A stretch of 64,000 nt of DNA from Acinetobacter pittii (GTDB taxonomy: Bacteria; Pseudomonadota; Gammaproteobacteria; Pseudomonadales; Moraxellaceae): positions 1,798,001-1,862,000 of the forward strand of contig NZ_CP139286.1 of the NCBI RefSeq assembly GCF_034067285.1, written 5' to 3'. Positions 42,220-51,494 of this stretch are shown one piece after another. Made by a program: the position numbers and the translations under genes. Position 1 is the stretch's first letter. Every line of letters begins with the position of its first letter. Below the pieces are notes generated by a model. The model ran no database searches. It was not told where the DNA came from and saw only the letters and a program-made list of their open reading frames with translations.

Positions 42220-42255
42220 TTTCCAAAGATAATTTTAACATCTCATCTTTGGAAA
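42220..42255 (-). repeat. Inverted repeat between tauE-like gene and homoserine dehydrogenase-like gene
   Basis: TTTCCAAAGAT (42220-42230) and ATCTTTGGAAA (42245-42255) are perfect 11-bp complements around 14 nt. On the minus strand a T-rich tail follows (TTTGATTT). It is a plausible terminator for the TauE-like gene or an operator for the next gene. Confidence 0.5.
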
Positions 42256-42292
42256 ATTGCTATTTATAGAGAAGGTTAAAATATTATATCGT

Positions 42293-43084
42293 TTAGATAT
42301 TTGTTAGATTAACAATCTTAATGACCATATAAATTGCGACAGCAAAAACCATTAAAGCAAAGACTTTTTGCACGATTGCAGACGGAATAAAACGAATAGC
42401 TCTGCGTCCTAATAACATACCAAATGCACATGCGAGTGCAAACGCACTGGTAATGCCTACTGGATAGTGAAAACCCTCTGCAATATGCATCACAATACTC
42501 ATTCCACTAATGAGAAAAATAATCATAAGTGAAGTTGCAACAATGCTATGCATATCCAAATTTGTGACTTTTCTAAGTGCTGGTACAATTACAAAGCCAC
42601 CACCAACTCCTAACATTCCAGTTAAAAGCCCAGCAATAATTCCGATACTTGCAAGAACGCTTCCCGTTTTAAAATTCCAGATAAAGCGTCCCGTACTTGG
42701 GTTGACCTGACACGGCGGATTATGGAAATCTGATACTCGGTTACTAATGAGTCGATAGCCCACTGTAAACATGACTAAGCTAAACATTAACATGAGCCAT
42801 ACAGGTGGAATCGCATTGGCTATTAAAATGCCGATATGTGCCATAGGGGTACCAATTAAGGCAATCCAGATTGCAGCACGATAACGAACTATCTTTTTAA
42901 ATAAACCTTCAATGGTGCCAATGAGTGTAGATAGAGCAACTGCCAACAATCCAATCGGCGCAGCTTGAGCCACACTCCAACCTTGACTGGTCATGAGCGC
43001 AGGTACGGCAAGAATACCGCCACCTGCACCAGTGAGACCCAGTAAAAAACCAATCACAATGCCTTCAACGACAAGTAATAACAT
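42293..43084 (-). CDS. TauE/SafE-family sulfite or anion exporter
   Basis: The 263-residue inner-membrane protein has about eight hydrophobic segments and family motifs GLTGAGGGILAVPAL near the N-terminus and GLLTGMLGVGGGFVIVPAL in the second half. TauE/SafE proteins export sulfite, sulfoacetate or other anions. It is co-directional with the sulfide-oxidation genes upstream, where sulfite is the expected product of the persulfide dioxygenase, so a sulfite exporter role fits. A 238-bp repeat-bearing gap separates it from the SQR gene, so co-transcription is likely but not certain. Confidence 0.85.
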   Translation of the reverse strand: MLLLVVEGIVIGFLLGLTGAGGGILAVPALMTSQGWSVAQAAPIGLLAVALSTLIGTIEGLFKKIVRYRAAIWIALIGTPMAHIGILIANAIPPVWLMLMFSLVMFTVGYRLISNRVSDFHNPPCQVNPSTGRFIWNFKTGSVLASIGIIAGLLTGMLGVGGGFVIVPALRKVTNLDMHSIVATSLMIIFLISGMSIVMHIAEGFHYPVGITSAFALACAFGMLLGRRAIRFIPSAIVQKVFALMVFAVAIYMVIKIVNLTNI

Positions 43085-43182
43085 ATCAAAAGCCTAAAAT
43101 TGCATATACATCGTTTGCAGTAGACTGCTGGTTAATGAGGGAGTAAGTTCTCGTCTTCTTGCGAAGCTTCAACCGCTTCTCA

Positions 43183-43330
43183 GGACAAAGCGTTGCTTTG
43201 TTTACCCTCTTAACTCGAACGTAGTTCTTGTCTTGCGCTCGGGTAAAGATTATTAATCTTTACTTATCCTCTTCCGCTCAAGCACAGCTTTCGCCTTGCG
43301 CTCGGACAAAGCGTTGCTTTGTTTACCCTC
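43183..43330. repeat. Short palindromic repeat cluster overlapping the 3' end of the SQR gene
   Basis: A 27-bp unit beginning GGACAAAGCGTTGCTTTG occurs twice, identically, at 43183-43209 and 43304-43330. Its core ACAAAGC-gtt-GCTTTGT is palindromic. Between them CTTGCGCTCGG is repeated (43232-43242 and 43295-43305), and the first copy is followed by a different palindrome, GTAAAGATT-att-AATCTTTAC. The second 27-bp copy contains the stop codon of the SQR fusion gene. A related CAACGCAACGCTTTG stretch lies near 63,440. Confidence 0.75.
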
Positions 43331-44978
43331 GCTCAGGTTTGACCATCCATTCGCGGCCTTTGAGCATGCCTTGCCAATAAATTGGCGGTAAAATCTGTTC
43401 TTTAAGCAGCCAAGCCAAACGTGATGGTTTTTGCCCATCAATCACCCATTTTGGAAAACTTGGAAGAAGCTTACCGCCGTAACCAAACTCAGCCAGAACG
43501 ATTTTTCCACGCTCGACAGTAAGTGGGCATGAACCATAGCCGTTGTATTCACAGAAGCTTTGTTCACCCTTGAGCTGGGCTATAACATTCACAGCAACGA
43601 TGGGTGCTTGTGCTCGTGCCGCAGCAGCAGTTTTGGCATTAGGCGCATTCATCACATCGCCTAAAGCAAAAATATTGGCATGTTCTGTGTGTTGTAAGGT
43701 TTGAGGATTCACACTCACCCAGCCTGCTTCATCAGTAAGAGTACTGGCACGAATAAAGTCTGGGGCTTGTTGCGGTGGAACAACATGCAGCATGTCAAAA
43801 TCTGTTTCGACCAATGCTGCATTTTCATCGTTCACTACCTTAAACCATGCTTTTTTTGCAGGCCCATCTACTTTGACAAGCTGATGGTTAAAGTGCAGTT
43901 CAGAACCATATTTTTCGACATATTGCATTAGTGCAGGTACATACTCCTTCACACCAAATAAAACACCGCCGCTGTTATAAAAATGAAGAGAGATATCTTT
44001 AAGTTTGCCTTGCTTTAACCAGTGGTCGGCTGAAAGGTACATTGCTTTTTGAGGAGCACCAGCGCATTTAATTGGCATAGGCGGCTGGGTGAAGATTGCC
44101 TTTCCACCGTTTAGCTGTTGCACCAATTCCCATGTGTACGGCGCTAAATCATAACGATAGTTAGATGTCACCCCATTTTTACCTAAGGTTTCAACTAAAC
44201 CTTCAATTCCATGCCAATTGAGTTTTAATCCTGGACAGACGACCAATGCCTTATATTGAATGGGTTGGCATCCTTCCAAAATAACCTGACTATGCTCAGG
44301 GTCGAATCCAGCAACGGCAACTTTCATCCATTTCACTTTTGAAGGAATCACACTTGCCATAGAGCGTGCGGTTACTTGTGGTTTAAAAATACCAGCCCCT
44401 ACCATGGTCCAGCCGGGTTGATAATAGTGGGTATCGGCCGGATCAATAATGACAATATCTAAATGAGGTTCACGAGACAGTAAGCTCGATGCAACAGAAA
44501 TTCCTGCAGCCCCCGCACCAACAATCACAACGCTATAACAAGGAATAGTGGCTGGTTCATGATCACGTTTTAAAATACGTGGCACTAAGCCTTTTAAATT
44601 AAATCCAAGCTTATTACCCATTTCTACTAAAAGTGCTGCATCCGAAGGGTCAACTTCAGCCAAAGCCCATAAACTGATGGCACGCATACCAGAACGGCAA
44701 TACGCTAAAACAGGTTTCTGGGCATTCTGATAAAGCTGTTTAAATTCGGTAACTTGCTGATCAGTAATTCTGCCACTCGTCACAGGTTGATAAATTACTT
44801 TTAGGCCATATTGCTGAGCTGCTTCTTCAATTTCAATTATATTGGGTTGGTCTGCACCTTCTCCATCTGGTCGGTTACATATCAGAGTTTTTACTCCCTG
44901 ATCGGCAATTTTTGCGACCTCATCGACAGTGATTTGACCAGCAACATAAAAATCTTGATTAACTTGTTTAAGTTCCAT
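43323..44978 (-). CDS. Rhodanese-like (DUF442) / sulfide:quinone oxidoreductase fusion
   Basis: The first about 110 residues form a DUF442/TIGR01244 phosphatase-rhodanese-like domain with the active loop AYCRSGMRA (cysteine about residue 93). From about residue 148 a flavoprotein begins (VVIVGAGAAGISVASSLL), followed by SQR features: a cysteine in VCPGLKLNW, another in MPIKCAGAPQKAMYL and a C-terminal YGSCPLTVERGKIVLAEF. The enzyme should oxidise sulfide to persulfide, pass electrons to quinone and move the sulfane sulfur with the rhodanese-like part. It follows the persulfide dioxygenase gene by 12 bp. Its last residues are encoded by a palindromic repeat. Confidence 0.88.
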   Translation of the reverse strand: MELKQVNQDFYVAGQITVDEVAKIADQGVKTLICNRPDGEGADQPNIIEIEEAAQQYGLKVIYQPVTSGRITDQQVTEFKQLYQNAQKPVLAYCRSGMRAISLWALAEVDPSDAALLVEMGNKLGFNLKGLVPRILKRDHEPATIPCYSVVIVGAGAAGISVASSLLSREPHLDIVIIDPADTHYYQPGWTMVGAGIFKPQVTARSMASVIPSKVKWMKVAVAGFDPEHSQVILEGCQPIQYKALVVCPGLKLNWHGIEGLVETLGKNGVTSNYRYDLAPYTWELVQQLNGGKAIFTQPPMPIKCAGAPQKAMYLSADHWLKQGKLKDISLHFYNSGGVLFGVKEYVPALMQYVEKYGSELHFNHQLVKVDGPAKKAWFKVVNDENAALVETDFDMLHVVPPQQAPDFIRASTLTDEAGWVSVNPQTLQHTEHANIFALGDVMNAPNAKTAAAARAQAPIVAVNVIAQLKGEQSFCEYNGYGSCPLTVERGKIVLAEFGYGGKLLPSFPKWVIDGQKPSRLAWLLKEQILPPIYWQGMLKGREWMVKPERG

Positions 44979-44990
44979 ATTGCCACCTTA

Positions 44991-45686
44991 TTATGATTGT
45001 GAAGTTGAACCACAGGCCTGATTAGCAGGTAGTGCTTTATCGATTTGTTTTGGATATGGCAGATTTAAGTTATTCATCAATTTAATAAAATCTTCGCGCG
45101 AGCGGTTTTGACCTAGGCGTGAGTTATTTAAGCGTTCATAACCAATTGTTGAAGATAAACGACCTTTATAGTCATGTCCCGGATACACAATAGTGTCGTC
45201 AGGCAGGCTGAAAAGTTGTTTATGTATACTGTCATAAAGTGTGCCTGCATTACCTTGCTGGAAATCGGTTCGACCGCAACCATCAATTAATAATGCATCA
45301 CCCGTGAAAACCATGTTTTCAACTAAATAACTCGTACACGCATTGGTATGACCTGGTGTATAACGCGCTTCAATACTGAGGTTGCCGAATTTAAGCATGC
45401 ATCCATTTGTAATTAAAATATCTCCACAACTTACATCTGAGTTTCGGTGTAAAACCGATTTGCAATGGAAACGTTCACGAAGTAAATTTGCAGCAGTAAT
45501 ATGGTCTGCATGAACATGTGTATCTAATGTATAGATAAGCGTAAATTGATGCTGCTCTAATTCTTTTGCATAAATCTCTATATCTGAAGCGACTGGATCA
45601 ATTAAAACAGCCTCTCGTGTTTCTTCACACCCAAGCATATATGTATAAGTCGAACTTTCCTGCTCAAAAAACTGCTTAAAGAACAT
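44991..45686 (-). CDS. Persulfide dioxygenase, ETHE1-type metallo-beta-lactamase fold
   Basis: The 231-residue iron enzyme oxidises glutathione persulfide to sulfite and glutathione. The metal site is THVHADHITAA (HxHxDH, about residues 56-66), with further ligands in PGHTNACTSY, FTGDALLIDGCGRTDFQ and YPGHDYKG. GCGRTDFQ is typical of ETHE1/Blh proteins. It is the first gene of the sulfide operon, 34 bp downstream (minus strand) of a sigma-54 -24/-12 element. Names used in relatives include pdo and blh. Confidence 0.9.
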   Translation of the reverse strand: MFFKQFFEQESSTYTYMLGCEETREAVLIDPVASDIEIYAKELEQHQFTLIYTLDTHVHADHITAANLLRERFHCKSVLHRNSDVSCGDILITNGCMLKFGNLSIEARYTPGHTNACTSYLVENMVFTGDALLIDGCGRTDFQQGNAGTLYDSIHKQLFSLPDDTIVYPGHDYKGRLSSTIGYERLNNSRLGQNRSREDFIKLMNNLNLPYPKQIDKALPANQACGSTSQS

Positions 45687-45720
45687 GATTTATACCTTAA
45701 TAATTTATTTCTTTCCTATA

Positions 45721-45740
45721 TTTTGCAAATAAGGTGCCAA
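45721..45740 (-). promoter_or_regulatory. Sigma-54 (-24/-12) promoter of the sulfide operon
   Basis: On the minus strand TTGGCACC-TTAT-TTGCA has the invariant GG and GC at the right distance and matches the TGGCAC-N5-TTGC consensus exactly. It lies 34 bp before the persulfide dioxygenase start. The divergent gene encodes a sigma-54 activator. Confidence 0.85.
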
Positions 45741-45832
45741 TTATTTAAAATTTAATAATAAATATAAAAATCAAATTGTTAGGTTAATTAATAAAATTAA
45801 GATAAGAAAATGAACTAAGCTTGATGTTCCCT

Positions 45833-45870
45833 TGAAACTCAAGTATGTTTCAATGAAACGATTGTGAAAC
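45833..45870. promoter_or_regulatory. Enhancer-like palindrome for the sigma-54 activator
   Basis: GTTTCA-A-TGAAAC (45847-45859) is a perfect palindrome about 107 bp upstream of the -24/-12 element, a usual enhancer distance. Extra GAAAC half-sites lie at 45834-45838 and 45866-45870. It also overlaps the activator's own promoter region, so autoregulation is possible. Confidence 0.55.
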
Positions 45871-45877
45871 ACATGAA

Positions 45878-47149
45878 ATGGCAAAGTTAAATTTTGAGTC
45901 AGAACAAGATTTTTACATATTATTTGAGCAACTTAAGGCTTTATTTCCAAATGCGAGTCTGTTTTTAGCAGACACAACGACTCACGCAATTCACTATAAA
46001 TTTAATACAGACGATATTTCTGTTGAGAGTATGGCAGCGCTTACTCAAGATCATCACAATCAATATCTTGAGATCAATACTCCTAAAATAAGAAAGCGAT
46101 TTATCTATCAAGAACATGATATTTATATTGCCGAGCATCATATTATTGGCAAGTTACATATTTTACAGCCAGTTGGCACAGAAAATGATATTGCTGGTCA
46201 ATCAACGCTAACAGAACAATTGCAAGACTTGGCTAAAGTTTTCAATAGTTGCTCACCAGAAATGACTCGTATGTTTTCAATCATTCAAAGAGTAGCAATT
46301 ACTGAGTTTCCAGTGCTGGTCCGCGGTGAATCTGGTAGTGGTAAAGAACTGGTGGCAAAAGCAATTCATGATTATAGCCAGCGTAAAAATAAGATTTTTG
46401 TAGCGATTAACTGTGCTGCCCTCAATGCCAATATTTTAGAAAGTGAACTCTTTGGTCATGTGAAAGGCGCTTTTACAGGAGCAATTCGTGACCATAAAGG
46501 CGTGTTTGAACGTGCCGCTGGTGGGACTCTTTTTCTGGATGAAATTGCAGAGATTCCTTTAGAGCTTCAAGCTAAATTATTACGGGTGTTAGAAACAGGT
46601 GAATTTACCCCTGTAGGTGGTGAGAAACCGATTCAAGCCAATGTCCGAATTATCACTGCAACACATAAAGCTTTACGCGAAGAAGCCAAGACTGGGCGTT
46701 TCCGTCACGATTTGCTTTACCGCTTGCGTGTGATACCAATTTTTATACCACCACTCAGAGAGCGGAAAGTCGATATTCCACTGATTGTCGATCAGATTTT
46801 AAAAGAAAGCTCAACTCAACTCGACACAATGCCGCGTCATGTCAATCAAAAAGCTATACAAGTTCTATTAAATTATGACTGGCCAGGGAATGTTCGCGAG
46901 CTTAAAAACACCCTACTTTATGCATTAACCATGGCAAATGGTAAAGACGAAATTGAAGTCGAAGACTTACCCAATGAGCTCTTAAATGCGGAGGATTACG
47001 TTAAATTATCCGAGACAAATACAGAGCTGAGTCCTGAAAATGTACAAGCAGCTTTAGAAAAATATAACCACAACCTGAATATGGTCGCGAATATTTTTGG
47101 AATTAGCCGTACCACGCTTTGGCGATACAGACAAAAGCATAAGCTTTAG
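45878..47149 (+). CDS. Sigma-54-dependent transcriptional activator of the sulfide operon
   Basis: The 423-residue enhancer-binding protein has an N-terminal sensor region (about 1-130), an AAA+ domain with GESGSGKE (Walker A, about residues 150-157), GAFTGA for sigma-54 contact, [10 protein letters not shown] (Walker B) and an arginine-finger region, and a C-terminal Fis-type helix-turn-helix ([18 protein letters not shown]). It is divergent from the persulfide dioxygenase and SQR genes, as FisR is in other sulfide-oxidising bacteria. FisR senses persulfide with three N-terminal cysteines; here the sensor has only one (FNSCSPEM). Confidence 0.88.
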   Translation: MAKLNFESEQDFYILFEQLKALFPNASLFLADTTTHAIHYKFNTDDISVESMAALTQDHHNQYLEINTPKIRKRFIYQEHDIYIAEHHIIGKLHILQPVGTENDIAGQSTLTEQLQDLAKVFNSCSPEMTRMFSIIQRVAITEFPVLVRGESGSGKELVAKAIHDYSQRKNKIFVAINCAALNANILESELFGHVKGAFTGAIRDHKGVFERAAGGTLFLDEIAEIPLELQAKLLRVLETGEFTPVGGEKPIQANVRIITATHKALREEAKTGRFRHDLLYRLRVIPIFIPPLRERKVDIPLIVDQILKESSTQLDTMPRHVNQKAIQVLLNYDWPGNVRELKNTLLYALTMANGKDEIEVEDLPNELLNAEDYVKLSETNTELSPENVQAALEKYNHNLNMVANIFGISRTTLWRYRQKHKL

Positions 47150-47218
47150 CTAGGTATTTGGCTCGTCTAAGGCGTATCATACTGCACTTGGTTTGGTTCA
47201 TTAGTTCAAAGGCTTTAT

Positions 47219-48130
47219 ATGATTGTTCGTGATAAAAGCAATGTATTTAAATTATTATTTGCTTGGAAAGGAACAATTTTGCCGAAGGTTCTGCCTGCGC
47301 TGAGCATTGTTGTACTTATTTCAGCCTGTGTGGTCTGGCTTTCTTATTATCATTGGATTCAAATTCCTACCGTACCTGCAATTGGTTTTACGATTTTCGG
47401 TGTGATTCTGTCAATTTGTACGGGTTTTAGAAATAGCGCGTGTTATGACCGATGGTGGGAAGGCCGCAAACTTTGGGGTGCTTTAATTGCCAATGCCAGA
47501 CATATTGTTAGAGACAGCCATGTTCTATCTAATGAACAACGTGAACATTTAATTCATCAAGTCCTAATTTTTAGTAATTTATTGCGTGATCGACTGCGTC
47601 AACAAACAGTTGAACCCACTAAATTTCTTGAACATGCCTATTTAACTAACTCTTCACTTAATTATTTAAACGAGCATATTAATGCACCACAATTTGTACT
47701 TGAAAACATTCAAAAAGATTTAGTTAAAATACTCAAAGATGGTGAAATTAGTGACATTATCTATAGCACCTTAAATCGACATATTGTTGAGCTAGGCAAT
47801 ATCCAAGCAGGTTGTGACCGAATTGCTGGGACACCTTTACCCTATTCATATTCAGTACTTTTGCACCGTGCCGTTTACTGCTTCTGTTTCATATTACCAT
47901 TTAGCCTTGAAGCAGCTTTGGGCATCTGGACACCGCTTATTGTCGGCTTAATCGCTTATATGTTTTTAGGTTTAGATGCCTTAAGTGCTCAAATTGAAGA
48001 ACCTTTTGGTTTACAAGAAAATGATTTACCGCTCGATTCAATTGTACGCTTGATTGAGCGAGAGTCTCTAAGCTCTTTAGGGCAGCCATTACCGCCTATT
48101 ATTGAAGCCCAAGACAACAATTTACTTTAA
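47219..48130 (+). CDS. Bestrophin-family channel protein
   Basis: The 303-residue protein matches the bestrophin/UPF0187 family of membrane channels: an N-terminal amphipathic helix and RDKSNVFKLLFAWKGTILPKVLP start, the membrane segment VVLISACVVWLSYY, then FTIFGVILSICTGFRNSACYDRWWEGRKLWG (seen as FRNSACYDRWWEGRKLWG), a diagnostic motif. The C-terminal DALSAQIEEPFGLQENDLPLD is also typical. Bacterial members conduct cations or anions. It lies 69 bp after the sigma-54 activator gene. No role in sulfide metabolism is established. Confidence 0.87.
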   Translation: MIVRDKSNVFKLLFAWKGTILPKVLPALSIVVLISACVVWLSYYHWIQIPTVPAIGFTIFGVILSICTGFRNSACYDRWWEGRKLWGALIANARHIVRDSHVLSNEQREHLIHQVLIFSNLLRDRLRQQTVEPTKFLEHAYLTNSSLNYLNEHINAPQFVLENIQKDLVKILKDGEISDIIYSTLNRHIVELGNIQAGCDRIAGTPLPYSYSVLLHRAVYCFCFILPFSLEAALGIWTPLIVGLIAYMFLGLDALSAQIEEPFGLQENDLPLDSIVRLIERESLSSLGQPLPPIIEAQDNNLL

Positions 48131-48132
48131 TA

Positions 48133-48163
48133 AAAAAAAAGAGCGAATCATCGCTCTTTTTTA
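48133..48163. terminator. Bidirectional terminator between the bestrophin and butanediol dehydrogenase genes
   Basis: AAAAAGAGCGA, loop ATCA, TCGCTCTTTTTT form a perfect stem with A and T runs, serving both convergent genes. Confidence 0.9.
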
Positions 48164-48180
48164 TAGGTTTAAGTATCTAT

Positions 48181-49239
48181 TTAGGGCTGTACGATAATCT
48201 TAACGGCTGACTCATTGTTATGAATTAAGGTTTCAAAACCTTGTGAAATCAAATCATCAAGTTGAATACGCTGGGTAATAAAAGGTTCAAGATTTATTTT
48301 ACCTTCTTCGACCAGTTTAATCGTTTCTTGATGGTCATTCACATAGGCAATCGTACCGCGTACATCAAGCTCTTTCATCACCACACTATGCACATTAATT
48401 GATGCTGGGTGGCTCCAAATCGAAACAATAACGATAACGCCTGTTGGTTTGACTGCTGCAACCAAAGTATCTAAAACTTTGTTAACGCTACTACATTCAA
48501 ACGCAACATCGACGCCATCGCCATTAGTAATTTTCATGACCTCAGAAACAACATCAACTTCTGAAGGGTCTAAAATATAATCTGCGACTCCCGACTCTTT
48601 AGCCTTTTCTTTACGTTTTGCACTTAGCTCTGTAATGATGACCTTAAGACCTTTCGCTTTTAAAATTGCTGAAAGCAACAAACCTATTGGGCCCGCACCA
48701 CCTACTAGTGCAATATCACCAGCCTTTGCACCACTACGCACATAGGCATGATGACCAACCGACAAAGGTTCAATTAAGGCCGCCTGATCTAGCGGAATTT
48801 TATTGGAAATTGGATGCACCCAACGGCGTTTAACTGCAATTTTTTCGGATAAACCACCACCACGCCCACCCAAACCAATAAAATTCATATTTTTGGAAAG
48901 ATGATAATTATCGCCCAGTCCAGTCGGCACATCATCGGCCACAATATAAGGCTCTACCACCACATGCTGACCAATTTCAATGTCATCAACACCTTCACCT
49001 ACGGCATAAACCACACCTGAAAACTCATGGCCCATGGTAATCGGTGCTGATTCGCCTGAAATAGGATGCGGATGTCCACACGGTGGAATAAAAATCGGCC
49101 CTTCCATAAACTCATGTAAATCTGTACCACAAATTCCGCACCAAGCCACCTGAATACCTACAGTGCCGGGTGTGACTTCTGGTTCAGGGATATCTTCAAT
49201 GCGAATATCGCCTCTGTCATAAAAACGCGCTGCTTTCAT
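48181..49239 (-). CDS. 2,3-butanediol dehydrogenase, zinc alcohol dehydrogenase family
   Basis: The enzyme oxidises butanediol to acetoin with NAD. It is a medium-chain dehydrogenase with catalytic-zinc residues in CGICGTDLHEF (cysteine about residue 37) and GHEFSGVV, and a Rossmann GGAGPIGLL loop. It has the GVDVAFECSS and DVRGTIAYVND segments seen in butanediol dehydrogenases. ATG 49239 with AGGGAG upstream is chosen over the TTG at 49254, giving 352 residues. It is the last gene of the aco operon, 29 bp after the acetoin reductase gene. Confidence 0.85.
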   Translation of the reverse strand: MKAARFYDRGDIRIEDIPEPEVTPGTVGIQVAWCGICGTDLHEFMEGPIFIPPCGHPHPISGESAPITMGHEFSGVVYAVGEGVDDIEIGQHVVVEPYIVADDVPTGLGDNYHLSKNMNFIGLGGRGGGLSEKIAVKRRWVHPISNKIPLDQAALIEPLSVGHHAYVRSGAKAGDIALVGGAGPIGLLLSAILKAKGLKVIITELSAKRKEKAKESGVADYILDPSEVDVVSEVMKITNGDGVDVAFECSSVNKVLDTLVAAVKPTGVIVIVSIWSHPASINVHSVVMKELDVRGTIAYVNDHQETIKLVEEGKINLEPFITQRIQLDDLISQGFETLIHNNESAVKIIVQP

Positions 49240-49268
49240 TATTATCTCCCTCAAATCAGGATGTTGTT

Positions 49269-50054
49269 TTAGCGATAGACAATGCCGCCGTCCGTTAAAA
49301 TGGATTGACCGGTAATATAGTCCGAATCTTCGCTCGCCAGAAAAGCAACTAAAGCGGCTACATCATCCGGTGTTTGGGCTCTACCTAAGGCAATACCTTC
49401 CACATATTTTTTATAAGTTTCACCTATAGCGGCACCGGTAATTTCAGCAAAACGCTTATCGATTTCAACCCACATGTCAGTTCCGACAATTCCGGGGCAA
49501 TATCCATTTACCGTAATACCGTGACTGGCATATTCTTTAGCCGCGGCTTGGGTAAGTGCTCGTACTGCAAATTTGGTTGCCGAGTAAATACCGAGTAAAG
49601 CAAACCCATCATGCCCAGCAATTGAACAAGCATTAATGATTTTACCTTTATGTAGGCGTTGCTTAAATTTCGCAGCTGCAGCCTGTATGCCCCACAGTAC
49701 TCCACCAATATTGATATCAACAATTTTTTGAAATTCATCAGGTGTGATATCTGCAATCGCTTGAACTTGTGCAATTCCAGCATTATTAATCATGACATCA
49801 AATCCACCAAGGGCCTGCTCAGCATGATTTATAGCAGCATACACTTGCTCGCGGTCACTGACATCAGCAATAAATGTGCTCGCATTTACACCTAAAGCCT
49901 GAATTTCCTGCTGCACATCATTCAATCGATCTTGTTTCATATCGACTAATGCAATATGTGCCCCTTCTTGCGCCAAGCGCAGGGCAATCCCACGGCCAAT
50001 GCCTTGAGCTGCCCCTGTGACTAAAGCGACCTTATTTTTTAATCCCTTAACCAT
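49269..50054 (-). CDS. budC: Acetoin/diacetyl reductase, SDR family
   Basis: The 261-residue SDR interconverts acetoin with diacetyl or 2,3-butanediol. It has [16 protein letters not shown] (about residues 13-28), NNAG (about 88-91), a catalytic Ser in [12 protein letters not shown] and YSATK. The [34 protein letters not shown] region, quoted short as [11 protein letters not shown], is typical of BudC/ButA. ATG 50054 is preferred because AGGAG is nine nt upstream. It lies between lpd and the butanediol dehydrogenase gene, so it takes part in the same route. Confidence 0.85.
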   Translation of the reverse strand: MVKGLKNKVALVTGAAQGIGRGIALRLAQEGAHIALVDMKQDRLNDVQQEIQALGVNASTFIADVSDREQVYAAINHAEQALGGFDVMINNAGIAQVQAIADITPDEFQKIVDINIGGVLWGIQAAAAKFKQRLHKGKIINACSIAGHDGFALLGIYSATKFAVRALTQAAAKEYASHGITVNGYCPGIVGTDMWVEIDKRFAEITGAAIGETYKKYVEGIALGRAQTPDDVAALVAFLASEDSDYITGQSILTDGGIVYR

Positions 50055-50080
50055 GTTCAACTCCTGTAAATGCAGAATTT

Positions 50081-51484
50081 CTACATATGAATCGCTCGTT
50101 GCATTGAAGCCAGAATGGACTCATGCATGGCTTCTGATAAGGTTGGATGCGGGAAAATCACTTGAGCTAAGCTTTCATCAGTTGCTTCTAGATATTTAGC
50201 AATTGCAAAGCCTTGAATGTGTTCAGTCACTTCATGGCCTACCATATGTGCACCAAGTAGTTCGCCCGTCTCTGCATGTATCACCGTTTTAACGAAACCT
50301 GACGCATCTCCAATTGCTAAAGCTTTACCATTTGCAGTTAAAGAAAACTTACCAATACGTATAGGTAGATTCTTAGCTTTTGCTGCGTTTTCTGTTAAAC
50401 CAATACTCGCCACTTGTGGATGTGTAAAAATACAACCCGGGATCTGGCTACGATCGAGTGAATGTACGTTTTTCACACCAGCAATTTTCTCGACACATAT
50501 CATGGCTTCATGGCTTGCTTTATGAGCGAGACACGGCGCTCCAGCAACATCACCAATGGCATAAAGCCCTGCTACGTTGGTTTTACAATAGTCATCAATT
50601 GCCACAAAACCTTGTGGATTGAGTTCTACACCTAAACGTTCTAGTCCTAGCCCCGTGGTATTCGGCTGTACACCAATTGCCGAAAGCACGCGGTCAAAAA
50701 CAAGAGTTTGAACATCATTTGCCGTTTCAACCACACAGTGGACTTGCTCATTTTCAATCTGAATACTTTGAACGACAGCATCGGTTAAGACTTTCATTCC
50801 TTTTTGTTCAAATTGCTTTCTGACAAATTGAGCAACTTCTGCATCTTCGGTTGGTAAAATCTGCTTGGCTAAATCAATAAGTGTGACCTGACACCCCAAG
50901 TCTTGATAAAGACTAGCAAACTCACTACCAATTGCACCTGAGCCTACAACCAGTAAACTTTTTGGTAATTGCTCTGGAACAAGCGCTTCTTTATAGCTCC
51001 AGACATATGTTCCATCTACGGGAAGCTGAGGAACATGTCGAGCCTTGGCACCCGTTGCCAAAATAATATGTGGCGCACTCAAAGCCTGACTGTTACCTTG
51101 AGCATCGGTCACTTCAAGTTTTTCTTTCGCCGTAAGCTGAGCACGACCATTAAACACAGTCACCTGATTCTTTTTAAGCAAGTAATCAATGCCTTGTACT
51201 AACTGAGCTGATACTTGGCGGCTATGTTGCACAAGCTTTTGAATATCAAAATCGAGTTGGGATACCTGAAACCCAAACTGTCCGGCATGTTTAAACTGAG
51301 TTGCAAGCTCTGCCCCTGCAAGCAAAGCTTTAGTTGGAATACAGCCCCAGTTTAGGCAAATTCCGCCTAAATGTTGTTCTTCTACAATTGCGGTTTTTAA
51401 CCCGAGCTGGGCTGCACGAATTGCAGCCACATACCCACCCGGTCCCGCGCCAATCACAATTAAATCAAATTGAGCTTCTGACAT
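50081..51484 (-). CDS. Dihydrolipoyl dehydrogenase of the acetoin complex
   Basis: E3 reoxidises the lipoyl arm of AcoC with NAD+. The 467-residue flavoprotein has the FAD motif [17 protein letters not shown] (about residues 11-27), the redox disulfide in [15 protein letters not shown] (two cysteines separated by four residues, about 41 and 46) and the C-terminal [10 protein letters not shown] with the catalytic histidine. It lies 10 bp after acoC. It is probably dedicated to this complex and would be called acoD or acoL in other species. Confidence 0.9.
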   Translation of the reverse strand: MSEAQFDLIVIGAGPGGYVAAIRAAQLGLKTAIVEEQHLGGICLNWGCIPTKALLAGAELATQFKHAGQFGFQVSQLDFDIQKLVQHSRQVSAQLVQGIDYLLKKNQVTVFNGRAQLTAKEKLEVTDAQGNSQALSAPHIILATGAKARHVPQLPVDGTYVWSYKEALVPEQLPKSLLVVGSGAIGSEFASLYQDLGCQVTLIDLAKQILPTEDAEVAQFVRKQFEQKGMKVLTDAVVQSIQIENEQVHCVVETANDVQTLVFDRVLSAIGVQPNTTGLGLERLGVELNPQGFVAIDDYCKTNVAGLYAIGDVAGAPCLAHKASHEAMICVEKIAGVKNVHSLDRSQIPGCIFTHPQVASIGLTENAAKAKNLPIRIGKFSLTANGKALAIGDASGFVKTVIHAETGELLGAHMVGHEVTEHIQGFAIAKYLEATDESLAQVIFPHPTLSEAMHESILASMQRAIHM

Positions 51485-51494
51485 GCGGGTTCTC

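Noticed and set aside
43253..43441. 62-codon minus-strand frame with repeated Ser-Glu-Arg-Lys-rich stretches
   Set aside because: The repetitive protein is a by-product of the palindromic DNA repeats and overlaps the SQR 3' end in another frame; no ribosome site.
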